A DNA stretch of 41,213 bases, from the NCBI GenBank assembly GCA_020726085.1, contig DYTG01000003.1, positions 1 through 41,213 of the forward strand, read 5' to 3'. Source of the stretch: Sulfurovum sp. (lineage in GTDB: Bacteria; Campylobacterota; Campylobacteria; Campylobacterales; Sulfurovaceae). Below are positions 8,247 through 17,282 of this stretch, piece after piece. Position numbers and translations under genes: made by a program. The notes under the pieces were generated by a model that made no database searches, was not told where the DNA came from, and saw nothing but the letters and a program-made list of their open reading frames with translations. Position 1 is the stretch's first letter. Each line of letters begins with the position of its first letter.

Positions 8247-8879
8247 ATGCTACTAGCCGACATTGGTAATACCCATTTTCATATTTACGATGGTCATACT
8301 ATCAACCATCTCTCTCATGACGAGGCGATTCAACGCTACAAAGATAAAAAACTGCTCTACATTTGCGTCCATCACGATACGGCTCAAAAGATTGCAAAGA
8401 TTAAAAAATGGAGTGATATTGGGCAGAGATTGAGCATCCAAGGAGAGTATTCTACGATGGGCATTGACCGCAAAGCGTTGTGTTTGTCCAAAAAAAATGG
8501 TATTTTTGTGGATGCAGGAAGTGCTATTACGATCGATGTGGTACGCAATAGCGTCTATCAAGGAGGATGCATATTGCCTGGAGTTCAAGCCTATTTGCAA
8601 AGCTATGAACGCATCTCTCCCGCTCTCAAAACCCAGCTCAACCCCAACGTAACGCTTAAGCGATTGCCTCTTACAACCAAAGATGCGATTAGCTATGGTA
8701 TAATAGCATCCATAAAAGCACTCATATCCAATCTTAAGTATCATGAGCCACTCTATTTCACAGGGGGAGACGGTGCGTTTTTGGCATCGTTTTTCAAAGA
8801 CTCCCTTTGTGATGAAACGCTGATTTTCAAAGGGATACTCAAAGGGCTTAAGCAACATAAAAAAGGAAAAACCAGATGA
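8247..8879 (+). CDS. coaX: Type III pantothenate kinase
   Basis: A 210-residue CoaX enzyme that phosphorylates pantothenate in the first step of coenzyme A synthesis. It has D-I-G-N-T at residues 5-9 (phosphate loop of the ASKHA fold), the D-A-G-S-A-I-T-I-D block around residue 90, and G-G-C-I-L-P-G after it. It is slightly shorter than the usual 240-260. Its stop overlaps the hisG start by 4 nt (ATGA), so the two are co-transcribed. Confidence 0.93.
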   Translation: MLLADIGNTHFHIYDGHTINHLSHDEAIQRYKDKKLLYICVHHDTAQKIAKIKKWSDIGQRLSIQGEYSTMGIDRKALCLSKKNGIFVDAGSAITIDVVRNSVYQGGCILPGVQAYLQSYERISPALKTQLNPNVTLKRLPLTTKDAISYGIIASIKALISNLKYHEPLYFTGGDGAFLASFFKDSLCDETLIFKGILKGLKQHKKGKTR

Positions 8880-9502
8880 TAACCGTAGCACTGCCCAAGG
8901 GTAGAATTGCCGAGGAGACGCTCGACATCTTTTCAGAGATTTTTAACAAAAAGTTTGAATTTGAAAATCGAAAATTGATTTTGGAAACGGGAGGATTTAC
9001 GTTTCTCAACGTCAGAAGCCAAGACGTACCCACCTATGTAGAGTACGGAGCGGCGGATATTGGGGTAGTGGGGCTTGATGTGATTGTAGAACAAGAACTT
9101 GATATTATTCAACTTCTTGATATGCAATTGGGACGTTGTAAAGTTTGTATCGGTATCAAAAACGAAGATGAGCTTGATTGGAACAAACCCAATATTAAAG
9201 TCGCTACCAAAATGGAAAATATCGCCAAAAACTACTTCGCCTCCAAAGCGGTGGGGGTTGAGGTGATTAAGCTCTACGGCTCTATCGAATTGGCCCCACT
9301 TATCGGAATGTGCGATGCCATTGTCGATATTGTCGAAACAGGCAATACGATGAGAGAAAACGGACTCAAGGTAGCGCAAGAGATTATGGACTCCTCGGCT
9401 CACCTTATCGCCAACAAAAACAGCTATTACAGCAAAAAAGATGAGATTTTGTCCATCTATGAGCAAATCAAAAAGGTAGTCCAGCGACGTGCAAACTCTT
9501 AA
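8876..9502 (+). CDS. hisG: ATP phosphoribosyltransferase, short form
   Basis: A 208-residue HisG that joins ATP and PRPP in the first step of histidine synthesis. The N-terminal A-L-P-K-G-R, the G-A-A-D-I-G-V-V-G stretch and the PRPP-binding D-I-V-E-T-G-N-T-M-R are all present. The length marks the short form (HisG-S), which lacks the C-terminal regulatory domain and needs HisZ; hisZ is not in this window. It overlaps coaX by 4 nt. Confidence 0.95.
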   Translation: MITVALPKGRIAEETLDIFSEIFNKKFEFENRKLILETGGFTFLNVRSQDVPTYVEYGAADIGVVGLDVIVEQELDIIQLLDMQLGRCKVCIGIKNEDELDWNKPNIKVATKMENIAKNYFASKAVGVEVIKLYGSIELAPLIGMCDAIVDIVETGNTMRENGLKVAQEIMDSSAHLIANKNSYYSKKDEILSIYEQIKKVVQRRANS

Positions 9503-9528
9503 ATCCTCACCCCATAAAGGGAAAGGGT

Positions 9529-11115
9529 TTAATCTAAAAATATTTTGAAATCAATAAAACTAAAAATAGAGTTTTTCTCCTCTAGGTATGCCAATCGTCC
9601 AAAATCTATCGTGTTGCTGTTGAGCATATCTACGAGTTGATTGAAATTAAAAATATGCTCTTTGGTTCGGCTGATGCTATACTGGGATGCCGTTGCAGTA
9701 GTGACCAAAAAGGCCCAGTCGCTGCTTTGAGCCAACAGTAACTCTCGAAGCATTTGATTGAGCAGACGCACATGGTTGCTCTCATGGGTATCACGGTAGT
9801 TGTAGGCGTATTGACTCATCTTGTCCGCCATCTCATGAAGGTGGCGATAAATCCATGAATTGCCCTCATTGAGCCATACATCGTAGTAGCCTTGATCACC
9901 CCACGAGGAGGGATTGGGGCTTACGACTTGATTGGTAGGGTATCGATTGAGGTAATCAAGGGGTGTAATGGCTTTAATGACCTTGTGTTTGTCTATCTCT
10001 TTGAAAAGATTGTAGAGAAATTCGGGTCCCTCAAACCACCAATGCCCAAAAAGCTCCGCATCGTAGGGCGAAACCACCATAGGGGTTCGATCCATATAGC
10101 GCGAGAGGTACTCGATCTGTTTTTCTCTATTGAAGTGAAAATCTCGTGCATGTTCTTGGGTTTTGCACGATGCAATGTAAGGATCGTACGCCTCTTTGTA
10201 GTCGCTATTACCCGTAATTTTATGGTATTTGTACCCCGTAAAGACTCGTTGACCATCGGGATTGATGTAGTCTTTGATGTAATCATAATCAAGGTCGTAT
10301 CCAATATCACGGTAGAAATCACGGTAATTAACATCGCCTGGATAGCCCTCTTTAGAACTCCATACTTGTTTGGAGGACTCACCATCTCGCCCAAAAGCAG
10401 CTACACCGTGAGGGGTATGGACAGGTGCATAAACACCGTTTAGAGCCGTTGGGTTGGCATGGACAAGCGCGTGAGAATCGACGATAAAAAACTCCAAACC
10501 GTTCTCTTTTAAAATTCTATCCAATCCCTCGTAGTAGGCACACTCAGGCAACCAAATCCCTTTGGGATTACGATGAAAGTGTTTTTGGTGGGCTTTAATG
10601 GCTACTTCAACTTGCACCTCTACGGCTTTTTCATTGACACACAGCAGAGGCAAAAATCCATGCGTTGCACCGCAGGTAATCACCTCTAATGAGCCTTTGT
10701 TGTAAAAATAGCGATAGCCGTTGAGGACATTTCCATGCAAAACGGTATCAAAAAATGTTTTGGTCTCTTTGAAAAAGTGGTAGTAAAAGAGTGCGTTGTT
10801 GTGAAAATGCGGATCCTCTTGGGCGGTACGTGCTATCTCTTTTTCTCCCAGTTCGATTTGCCGCTCTAAAAATTTTGCGTATTTTCCCATCAAATGCGCA
10901 TCATCAAGCATCTCAGCAAGAGGCGGTGTAATAGAGGTGGTCAATCTAAACTCAACTCCCTCGTTTTCGAGCTTTTTAAGGCGACTTAGTAGCGGAATGT
11001 AACACTCCGTAATCGCCTCAAAGAGCCAATGCTCTTCTAAGAAGTTGTCATACTCGGGATGTTTAACAAACGGAAGATGTGAGTGTAAAATGGGAATCCA
11101 ATAGCCTTTAATCAT
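9529..11115 (-). CDS. GH57 1,4-alpha-glucan branching enzyme
   Basis: A 528-residue family GH57 protein with the C-terminal DUF1957 domain of branching enzymes, which make alpha-1,6 branches in glycogen. The five GH57 regions are visible: H-S-H-L-P-F near residue 11, the nucleophile Glu191 in W-L-P-E-C-A-Y-Y, and the acid Asp352 in S-P-Y-D-A-E-L-F-G-H-W-W. Positions match the Thermococcus kodakarensis enzyme (Glu183, Asp354). It is the last gene of the 13-gene operon and overlaps the DUF4912 gene by 8 nt. No GH13 GlgB is present here, so this is the likely branching activity. Confidence 0.92.
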   Translation of the reverse strand: MIKGYWIPILHSHLPFVKHPEYDNFLEEHWLFEAITECYIPLLSRLKKLENEGVEFRLTTSITPPLAEMLDDAHLMGKYAKFLERQIELGEKEIARTAQEDPHFHNNALFYYHFFKETKTFFDTVLHGNVLNGYRYFYNKGSLEVITCGATHGFLPLLCVNEKAVEVQVEVAIKAHQKHFHRNPKGIWLPECAYYEGLDRILKENGLEFFIVDSHALVHANPTALNGVYAPVHTPHGVAAFGRDGESSKQVWSSKEGYPGDVNYRDFYRDIGYDLDYDYIKDYINPDGQRVFTGYKYHKITGNSDYKEAYDPYIASCKTQEHARDFHFNREKQIEYLSRYMDRTPMVVSPYDAELFGHWWFEGPEFLYNLFKEIDKHKVIKAITPLDYLNRYPTNQVVSPNPSSWGDQGYYDVWLNEGNSWIYRHLHEMADKMSQYAYNYRDTHESNHVRLLNQMLRELLLAQSSDWAFLVTTATASQYSISRTKEHIFNFNQLVDMLNSNTIDFGRLAYLEEKNSIFSFIDFKIFLD

Positions 11116-11764
11116 TACTGTCTCCTTTGTGCGACAAGCTCATAGTACTTGAACCTACGCCAAAAGTACTTTGAGTCATTTGGGTTAAAAAGCGTAAACG
11201 CTCCAACTCTTTAATATACTTTGCCGATGATCCGCTAAATTCAAGATGCGTTGTAGAGGTGTGCAAGAACTCGCTCCACAAGAGACCTCTGCACATCCAT
11301 ATCTCATCCTTATCAGAGGGTAGATTAATCTGCGAAGAGAAGGTGTGAATGGGTTGCGAAACAAAAAGCTCTTGAAACACTCCCTTTTCCATAAATCCTG
11401 CTTTGGCGTAAATTTTGCGGTTTTCAAAGACTCCTTTAATAAAGTATTCGCTCACCGCAAAGGAGGAACTAACCGTAAAAAGCATACCGTTGGCATCGTA
11501 GATTCTAAAATGGAGCTGTTGGGAGTTTAAGTCAATGCCGTGTTTTTGAAGTGTCTCATCGGTAATCTCCCAATAGAGGTAATATTTGGATTGATTGACG
11601 GGCAACAGTGTCACTCTATCTTTGTAGTATCGACTGGGGATGGGGTACTCTCTAATGCCCTCACTAGGAACCTCTTGTGCCATAGTATCAATAGCATGGG
11701 TGGTACTGGAAAAACTATCTTTTGGAATACTCTCTTTGATTAAATATCTATTATTTTCATTCAT
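11108..11764 (-). CDS. DUF4912-domain protein
   Basis: A 218-residue soluble protein whose middle (about residues 35-140) matches DUF4912: Y-Y-L-Y-W-E-I near residue 61, an L-H-F-R-I-Y-D stretch, and beta-rich sequence resembling an immunoglobulin-like or carbohydrate-binding fold. Function unknown. The start overlaps nothing and the stop overlaps the GH57 branching enzyme start, so translation is probably coupled. Genetic pairing with DUF1957 GH57 enzymes suggests a glucan-binding or targeting partner (inference). Confidence 0.75.
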   Translation of the reverse strand: MNENNRYLIKESIPKDSFSSTTHAIDTMAQEVPSEGIREYPIPSRYYKDRVTLLPVNQSKYYLYWEITDETLQKHGIDLNSQQLHFRIYDANGMLFTVSSSFAVSEYFIKGVFENRKIYAKAGFMEKGVFQELFVSQPIHTFSSQINLPSDKDEIWMCRGLLWSEFLHTSTTHLEFSGSSAKYIKELERLRFLTQMTQSTFGVGSSTMSLSHKGDSND

Positions 11765-11772
11765 ACTCTCTC

Positions 11773-13386
11773 CTATCTTTCAAAAATTTTTGTGGCTATC
11801 GTTTGAGCATCGGCTTGGATTGCAACTAGATGCTCTGGGGAGATAAAACTCTCAGCATAAATTTTATAAACATCTTCTGTGCCCGAGGGGCGAATAGCAA
11901 ACCAACCGTTGGCACTAGTGATCTTTAATCCTCCAATGGCGTAACCGTTATCGGCTTTGGTAAGGATAGAGGTGATAGGCTCTCCTGCTAGAGTGGTTTG
12001 GGTTATATCACTAGCTTGAAGGTTTTTGAGCAGCTTTTTTTGTTCGCTATTGGCGGTGGCATCCATTCGAGCATAGAGCGGTGTGCCAAATTTTTGGGTT
12101 AATTCTTGATAGTGAAGTGCAGGGTCTTTGCCTGTGGTGGCTAAAATTTCTGCTGCTAAAAGATTGAGTATCATCCCATCTTTGTCGGTACTCCACACTT
12201 GAGCGTTTTTACGCAAGAAACTCGCTCCCGCACTCTCTTCACCCCCAAAGAATATCTCACCCTCCATTAGGGGCTTGACAAACCACTTAAATCCTACGGG
12301 TGTCTCAAAGAGTTTGACTTCATGACTGGCGACAACTCTATCAATCATGGAGCTGCTTACGAGTGTCTTGCCTACTCCCATGCTTTTAAAATCCCTTGTT
12401 TTGAGGAGATAATCAATGGCTACAGCAAGGTAGTGGTTGGGGTTCATAAGCCCATGGCTAGGCGTTACAATCCCGTGTCTATCGAAATCGGTATCGTTAC
12501 CAAAAGCGATATCGTAGTGGTTTTTCATCTCAATAAGTCCTGCCATAGCGTAGGGACTAGAGCAATCCATTCGGATTTTGCCATCTTTGTCGCAGTGCAT
12601 AAATGAGAAAGTAAAATCAACACTGTCGTGGAAAATATCCATATTGAGACCGTAACGCTCTTTGATAGCACGGTAGTAGTTGAGTCCCGAACCTCCCATG
12701 GCATCGGCACCGATTTTGATACCAGATTGTGCAATTGCTTCCATATTGATAATATGTTGCAAATCCTCTACATAGGGAGCAATAAAATCGTAAGCTACCA
12801 AATACTCACTACGCAAAGCCTCTTCGTAAGCGATACGTTTCACCTCTACAAGGTCATTTTTCAAAATAGCATTGGCTCTTGCTTGAATAAGGTCGGTAAT
12901 GCCTACATCCGCAGGACCACCATCGGTAGCATTGTATTTAAAGCCTCCATCGCTTGGAGGATTGTGGGAAGGGGTAATGACAATTCCGTCGCTATTGGGA
13001 TGCGTCAAGATAGCATGAGAGATAACGGGCGTAGGAGTGTAGTCAAAATCTGTGGCATAATAGGTAGTAATGCCATTGGCGATGAGTACCTCTATAGCAC
13101 TTCTATGAGCGGGTGTGGAGAGTGCGTGAGTATCCATCCCGATAAAAAGCTTGTCGTGTCCTTGGGCTTTGTGATACTCCGCTACGGCTTGCGTCATAGC
13201 TAAGATATGGGCTTCATTAAAGCTTTTTTGAGCTGAACTGCCTCGATGTCCTGATGTACCAAAGGCAACTGCGTGGGCTTGATTGTCTCTATCGGGTGTT
13301 TGGATATAGTAATCGCTAATGAGATTGGCAATATTTTCCAATATCTCCTTAGGGGCTATTTTTCCTGCGTTGGCGTGATGTGACAT
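11773..13386 (-). CDS. pgm: Phosphoglucomutase (alpha-D-glucose type)
   Basis: A 537-residue alpha-D-phosphohexomutase interconverting glucose-1-phosphate and glucose-6-phosphate, so it joins glycogen turnover to Pgi. The phosphoserine loop T-P-S-H-N-P-P places the catalytic Ser at 140 (Ser146 in E. coli Pgm); metal loop D-T-D-F-D-R-H and sugar loop G-E-E-S-A-G are present; C-terminal phosphate loop R-P-S-G-T-E-D is intact. The ATG at 13386 is chosen over an upstream in-frame start because AAGGAGG lies just before it. It is 20 nt from mgtE. Confidence 0.94.
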   Translation of the reverse strand: MSHHANAGKIAPKEILENIANLISDYYIQTPDRDNQAHAVAFGTSGHRGSSAQKSFNEAHILAMTQAVAEYHKAQGHDKLFIGMDTHALSTPAHRSAIEVLIANGITTYYATDFDYTPTPVISHAILTHPNSDGIVITPSHNPPSDGGFKYNATDGGPADVGITDLIQARANAILKNDLVEVKRIAYEEALRSEYLVAYDFIAPYVEDLQHIINMEAIAQSGIKIGADAMGGSGLNYYRAIKERYGLNMDIFHDSVDFTFSFMHCDKDGKIRMDCSSPYAMAGLIEMKNHYDIAFGNDTDFDRHGIVTPSHGLMNPNHYLAVAIDYLLKTRDFKSMGVGKTLVSSSMIDRVVASHEVKLFETPVGFKWFVKPLMEGEIFFGGEESAGASFLRKNAQVWSTDKDGMILNLLAAEILATTGKDPALHYQELTQKFGTPLYARMDATANSEQKKLLKNLQASDITQTTLAGEPITSILTKADNGYAIGGLKITSANGWFAIRPSGTEDVYKIYAESFISPEHLVAIQADAQTIATKIFER

Positions 13387-13406
13387 TTTTTCCTCCTTTT
13401 TTACTA

Positions 13407-14753
13407 TTATAATACAATTATGGTTGCAAACCAAAGAAAACTAAAAAACCCTATGATATCTATAAGCGTTAAGACAATAACTGAACTGGCAATAGCGGGG
13501 TCGTAATGGGCTTTTTTGATTAAAACAGGGGTCAAAGTTCCCAACATACCAGCCATTGTAATGCTCAATAACATCGCCAATCCCATTGAAATGGAAATAA
13601 AAACATCATCAAAGCGTATCTGTGTAACCATCGAAGCGATAGAACCAAAAATCAATCCATTACCTAAAGCCACTTTCATCTCTTTGATGAAGACAGGTTT
13701 GAGATTATTGAGATCAAGTTTACCTATTGCCATTTGACGAACCGTAACCGTCATGGTTTGTACCGACGCACTTCCTGCCATGTTGGCAACAATGGGCATG
13801 AGTATCGCTAAGGCCACAATTTGATGAATGCTCTCTTCAAACATACCAATGACTACAGAGGCGATAGTGACATTGATGAGATTTATAAACAGCCATATTG
13901 CACGGCTCTTGGTGACATTTAAATAGGTATCCTCTAGCTCTTCACTTTGATGGATTTTGCTTAAAGCATAGATTTGTCTAGTAGCACTCTCTTGCATGGT
14001 ATCGACAATATCATCGTGAGTAATACGTCCAATAAGGTGTCCCATTCTATCGACTACAGGCAAAGAGGATATATCGTATTTTTCAATTTTATTTAAGACA
14101 CTATCGATGCTATCGTGCGACGTGATGGTGTGAGGGGCAGGATATTTGTCGATAATTTGTGCAAAAGTAGCCTCCATCTTTTCCAAAATCAAATCATCCA
14201 TGCCGATAGTTGTGAGCAATTTATTGTGGCTATCGACGACAAAGAGATAGTAGATATGACTCACCCCTCGCTCTTTTAAGGCTCTAAGTTGCTCCAAACA
14301 ACTCTCAATGGTTTGGCTCACCTCTACTTTCAAAAGCTCCGTTTGCATCAGCGATCCCGCTTGATTTTCGGGATAGTGAATAAGCTGTTCTATGATTTGT
14401 TGTTTTTTGTCGCCTAGGAGGCTAAAAACCTCTTCTTCTTTGGCTTTGCTAACCGTTGCAATAGCTTGGATAAGGTCGGTAGCATCATCGCTCTCCAAAG
14501 CTTCAATGAGTTTGGCAAGTTCTTCTGGGGAGTCTTGCTCGATAATCTCGACTTGATAGACATAAGGCAACTCTAAAAAAGTTTTGGCTTTGAGTTGAGT
14601 GGGCAAAGAGTTGAGATACTCCACAAACCGTTTCTCATCCTCTCGCTTAACGCTCTCAAGATAATCCGCCACATCGGCATTTTCAACTTTTTGAGACGGG
14701 TTGCCTCCATCGTTGATTTTTTTGATGTAGAGATCGACGGCTTTAAGATTCAT
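13407..14753 (-). CDS. mgtE: MgtE-type magnesium transporter
   Basis: A 448-residue MgtE/SLC41 channel. It has a cytoplasmic N domain (about 30-130), two CBS domains (about 130-255, with D-I-S-S-L-P-V-V-D in the second), a linking helix, and five membrane helices (about 285-448). The pore signature is recognisable as L-M-P-I-V-A-N-M-A-G-S-A. Its place inside a carbohydrate operon is unusual. Spacing of about 20 nt on each side argues that it is co-transcribed. Mg2+ is a cofactor for the neighbouring kinases and mutase, which may explain the linkage (inference). Confidence 0.92.
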   Translation of the reverse strand: MNLKAVDLYIKKINDGGNPSQKVENADVADYLESVKREDEKRFVEYLNSLPTQLKAKTFLELPYVYQVEIIEQDSPEELAKLIEALESDDATDLIQAIATVSKAKEEEVFSLLGDKKQQIIEQLIHYPENQAGSLMQTELLKVEVSQTIESCLEQLRALKERGVSHIYYLFVVDSHNKLLTTIGMDDLILEKMEATFAQIIDKYPAPHTITSHDSIDSVLNKIEKYDISSLPVVDRMGHLIGRITHDDIVDTMQESATRQIYALSKIHQSEELEDTYLNVTKSRAIWLFINLINVTIASVVIGMFEESIHQIVALAILMPIVANMAGSASVQTMTVTVRQMAIGKLDLNNLKPVFIKEMKVALGNGLIFGSIASMVTQIRFDDVFISISMGLAMLLSITMAGMLGTLTPVLIKKAHYDPAIASSVIVLTLIDIIGFFSFLWFATIIVL

Positions 14754-14775
14754 TTGTCACTGTGCCTTTACGTTT

Positions 14776-16455
14776 TTAGAACACACGGGGTGCTTCCCCA
14801 ATATCTCGCTCGATGATGTACATTTTGTTGTAGTATTGGTGTGCCATACGCCCCGAATCAAAGGCGGGTATCACATCGGTCAAAGAGCGTTTCATCATCT
14901 CTATCCAACGCCCTTGATTGTCGTAGTAAATAGGAGCGACTTGATTTTCCAAAATATTCATTAAGTTTTCGTTGTCCATACGGTCTTGTTCATCAATCGG
15001 GAGTTCGCTTGAAACAGGAGGAATAGTAAAGGAGTTTACCTCTTCAATGCTGTATTCAGGATGCCACCCATCGGCAACGGAGAGATTGATAGCACCATTC
15101 ATCGCCGCACTCATACCGCTTGTTCCACTCGCCTCTCGTGTGATTCTAGGGGTATTGAGCCACAAATCAGCCCCTTTTTTGAGCAACATCGAAAGCCCCA
15201 ACTCATATCCTACTAATACCGCTACATTTTTGTAGCTTCGAGAGATGTAGTTGAGTTCGTTGAAGAGATTAATCGCTTGGGTATCAAAAGGATAGGGCTT
15301 ACCTGCCCAAATAAGCTGTACGGGATACTTGGTATTGTTTACAAAACGTTCAAAACGCTCTAAGTCGTATTTGAGCAATCCTGGACGCTTATACTCCGCA
15401 AAACGTCTTGCCCATACGATGGTGAGGACATTGGGATCAAACATCTTGCCCGTTTGGTTGGCTACTTCAATAAAAAGCATACGTTTAAGGTGCTTTTTAC
15501 GCGCCTCCAGCTCATAATCCTCATGCTCATCAAGCGCCCTAAGAAGTCCTTTATCCGCCCAATAACGTCGATTTTGTGCGTTGGTGATATAGGTGATAGG
15601 ACAACGCCCCTCAATGTGTGACCACATTTTGTTGGAGACATCGCAATGGATTTTGGATACAGCGTTGGCAATTTTGGCTAGTTTCAAAGCCCCTACCGTC
15701 AAGCTAAACATATCTCCATAAATCCCCGTAATCTCTCGTACGGTTTCGAGTGGGAGTGAATTAAAAAAGCCCATTTTGCACAACAAATGGATGTTGTGTT
15801 CTTCGTTTCCTGCTTTTTCGGGTGTATGGGTAGTGAAGACTACTTTTTGACGAACCTGATCAATATCTTTGTATTTGTGCATAAGCTCAAAAACCATAGG
15901 CAAGGAGTGTCCCTCGTTCATGTGATAGACTTCAATAGTTTGTTCAAGTGCTTCAAGAACTTTGACACCGCCGATACCCAAAACAATCTCTTGAGCGATA
16001 CGGGTTTCGGTATTGTGGTCGTAGAGCTTGTGGGTAATGGTACGAGAGAGGTAATCATTCTCATCCACATCGGTTGTAAGAAGCAACATAGGAGCAGTAC
16101 CAAAGGTCTCGCTAGGCAAGAGCAGAGCTTTAACCACTACATTTTTGCCGTTGATATTAACCGTGACGCTAATGCCTGTATCTTCTAAAAAATAGTAGCG
16201 TTTGCGTCGAAATTTGACGACCAAATTGCGATCTTCATCTCGTTCTTGATCGTAATAGCCGTAGCTCCACAAGATACCTACACCGATTATGTTTTGTTGC
16301 AAATCGTAAGCACTGCGCATATGCGAACCTGCCAAAAATCCCAATCCGCCTGAATAGATCTTAAGGGCTTGATGGATAGCAAACTCCATCGAAAAGTAGG
16401 CAACGCTTTTGGAATATTTTTTATCTATCGTATAACTGTGTAGAGGTTTTTTCAT
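14776..16455 (-). CDS. glgP: Glycogen/alpha-glucan phosphorylase homologue (GT35) lacking the PLP lysine
   Basis: A 559-residue short GT35 protein. Family blocks are clear: the N-E-G-H-S loop near residue 180, phosphate-site R-R-F-A-E-Y-K-R at 350-357, and E-A-S-G-T-S-G-M near the C-terminus. In known phosphorylases the Lys that binds pyridoxal phosphate follows that Met. Here it is Ser449 (codon AGT, 15111-15109). A classical PLP-dependent phosphorylase should therefore not work as such. It may belong to a clade with another chemistry, for example nucleotide-sugar or glucan transfer, or carry a loss-of-function change; the rest of the protein is well kept. It overlaps the glucokinase gene by 4 nt and lies between glk and mgtE. 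Confidence 0.85.
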   Translation of the reverse strand: MKKPLHSYTIDKKYSKSVAYFSMEFAIHQALKIYSGGLGFLAGSHMRSAYDLQQNIIGVGILWSYGYYDQERDEDRNLVVKFRRKRYYFLEDTGISVTVNINGKNVVVKALLLPSETFGTAPMLLLTTDVDENDYLSRTITHKLYDHNTETRIAQEIVLGIGGVKVLEALEQTIEVYHMNEGHSLPMVFELMHKYKDIDQVRQKVVFTTHTPEKAGNEEHNIHLLCKMGFFNSLPLETVREITGIYGDMFSLTVGALKLAKIANAVSKIHCDVSNKMWSHIEGRCPITYITNAQNRRYWADKGLLRALDEHEDYELEARKKHLKRMLFIEVANQTGKMFDPNVLTIVWARRFAEYKRPGLLKYDLERFERFVNNTKYPVQLIWAGKPYPFDTQAINLFNELNYISRSYKNVAVLVGYELGLSMLLKKGADLWLNTPRITREASGTSGMSAAMNGAINLSVADGWHPEYSIEEVNSFTIPPVSSELPIDEQDRMDNENLMNILENQVAPIYYDNQGRWIEMMKRSLTDVIPAFDSGRMAHQYYNKMYIIERDIGEAPRVF

Positions 16456-17282
16456 TTTTTCTCCTGATTTAATAGTAATTTAGCACCCTCAAGGCAACCC
16501 TCTTTGGAGATACTTAGCTCAATCTTTGGGGCTTTTCGTACCGTCTTAAAGGCACTTTGCGTATAGCACTCTTGCAAAAAGTCTATAAGATGCGGATTGT
16601 TTTGCATCACACTCCCGCTATAGATGAACCCATCGGGATCAAAGAGATTTAAGACCGTAAAAAATGAGTGTGCCAAAGCATCCAAAAAGTTTTGGTGTAT
16701 TGTATCACCTTTTGGTTTCGATTTAATATCTTCAAGTCTAAATTCCTCCAAATCCAATCCGTAGTGGTGTGACCACAACGCCAACGCTTTGCCGCTTAAA
16801 CTAAGCTCCAAACAGTCGTTTCGACCGCATCCACACCCAAAAGGAGTCGCACGAAAAGGCGTATGACCAATCTCTCCTGCGAAGTTGTTAGCTCCTCCAA
16901 TAATCTTACCTTGATGCACCAAAGCTCCCCCAAAACCTGTCCCGATATAGAGTACGGCTAGTGTATTGGCATGAGGATTGAGAGAGGCTTCGTAGAGGGC
17001 AGCACACTTCAAATCGTTGTCAATAACCAAAGGAATAGCGTAACGCTCTTTGATAACTTTTTGAATCTCAACATTGTGCAAAGCGATATGGGGAGCCGAT
17101 AGAATCACCCCATTGCGTACCTGTCCCGCAAAAGAGATAGCGATACTCTCAATAGGATATTGCACCATCATCTCCTCCAAAAAGAGCATCAAATCGACAC
17201 TTTGCGTCTCTAGGATTACAATGGGATGAGTGTCAAGCTGATAGCGAAAGTTGCTCCCTCCGTAGTCAATAGCCAAAATCAC
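16452..17282 (-). CDS. glk: ROK-family glucokinase
   Basis: A 276-residue ROK kinase. It has an N-terminal phosphate loop D-Y-G-G-S-N, the G-T-G-F-G-G-A block, and the ROK zinc motif G-E-I-G-H-T-P-F followed by C-G-C-G-R-N-D-C-L-E. ROK kinases phosphorylate glucose or related hexoses. The location among glycogen and glycolysis genes makes glucose the likely substrate, released by the GH57 enzymes. It directly abuts glgA and overlaps the glgP-like gene. Confidence 0.86.
   Translation of the reverse strand: MILAIDYGGSNFRYQLDTHPIVILETQSVDLMLFLEEMMVQYPIESIAISFAGQVRNGVILSAPHIALHNVEIQKVIKERYAIPLVIDNDLKCAALYEASLNPHANTLAVLYIGTGFGGALVHQGKIIGGANNFAGEIGHTPFRATPFGCGCGRNDCLELSLSGKALALWSHHYGLDLEEFRLEDIKSKPKGDTIHQNFLDALAHSFFTVLNLFDPDGFIYSGSVMQNNPHLIDFLQECYTQSAFKTVRKAPKIELSISKEGCLEGAKLLLNQEKK

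Noticed and set aside
8253-8891. Long minus-strand ORF opposite coaX
   Set aside because: coaX has all family motifs on the plus strand; the antisense frame shows no motif and simply mirrors its codons.
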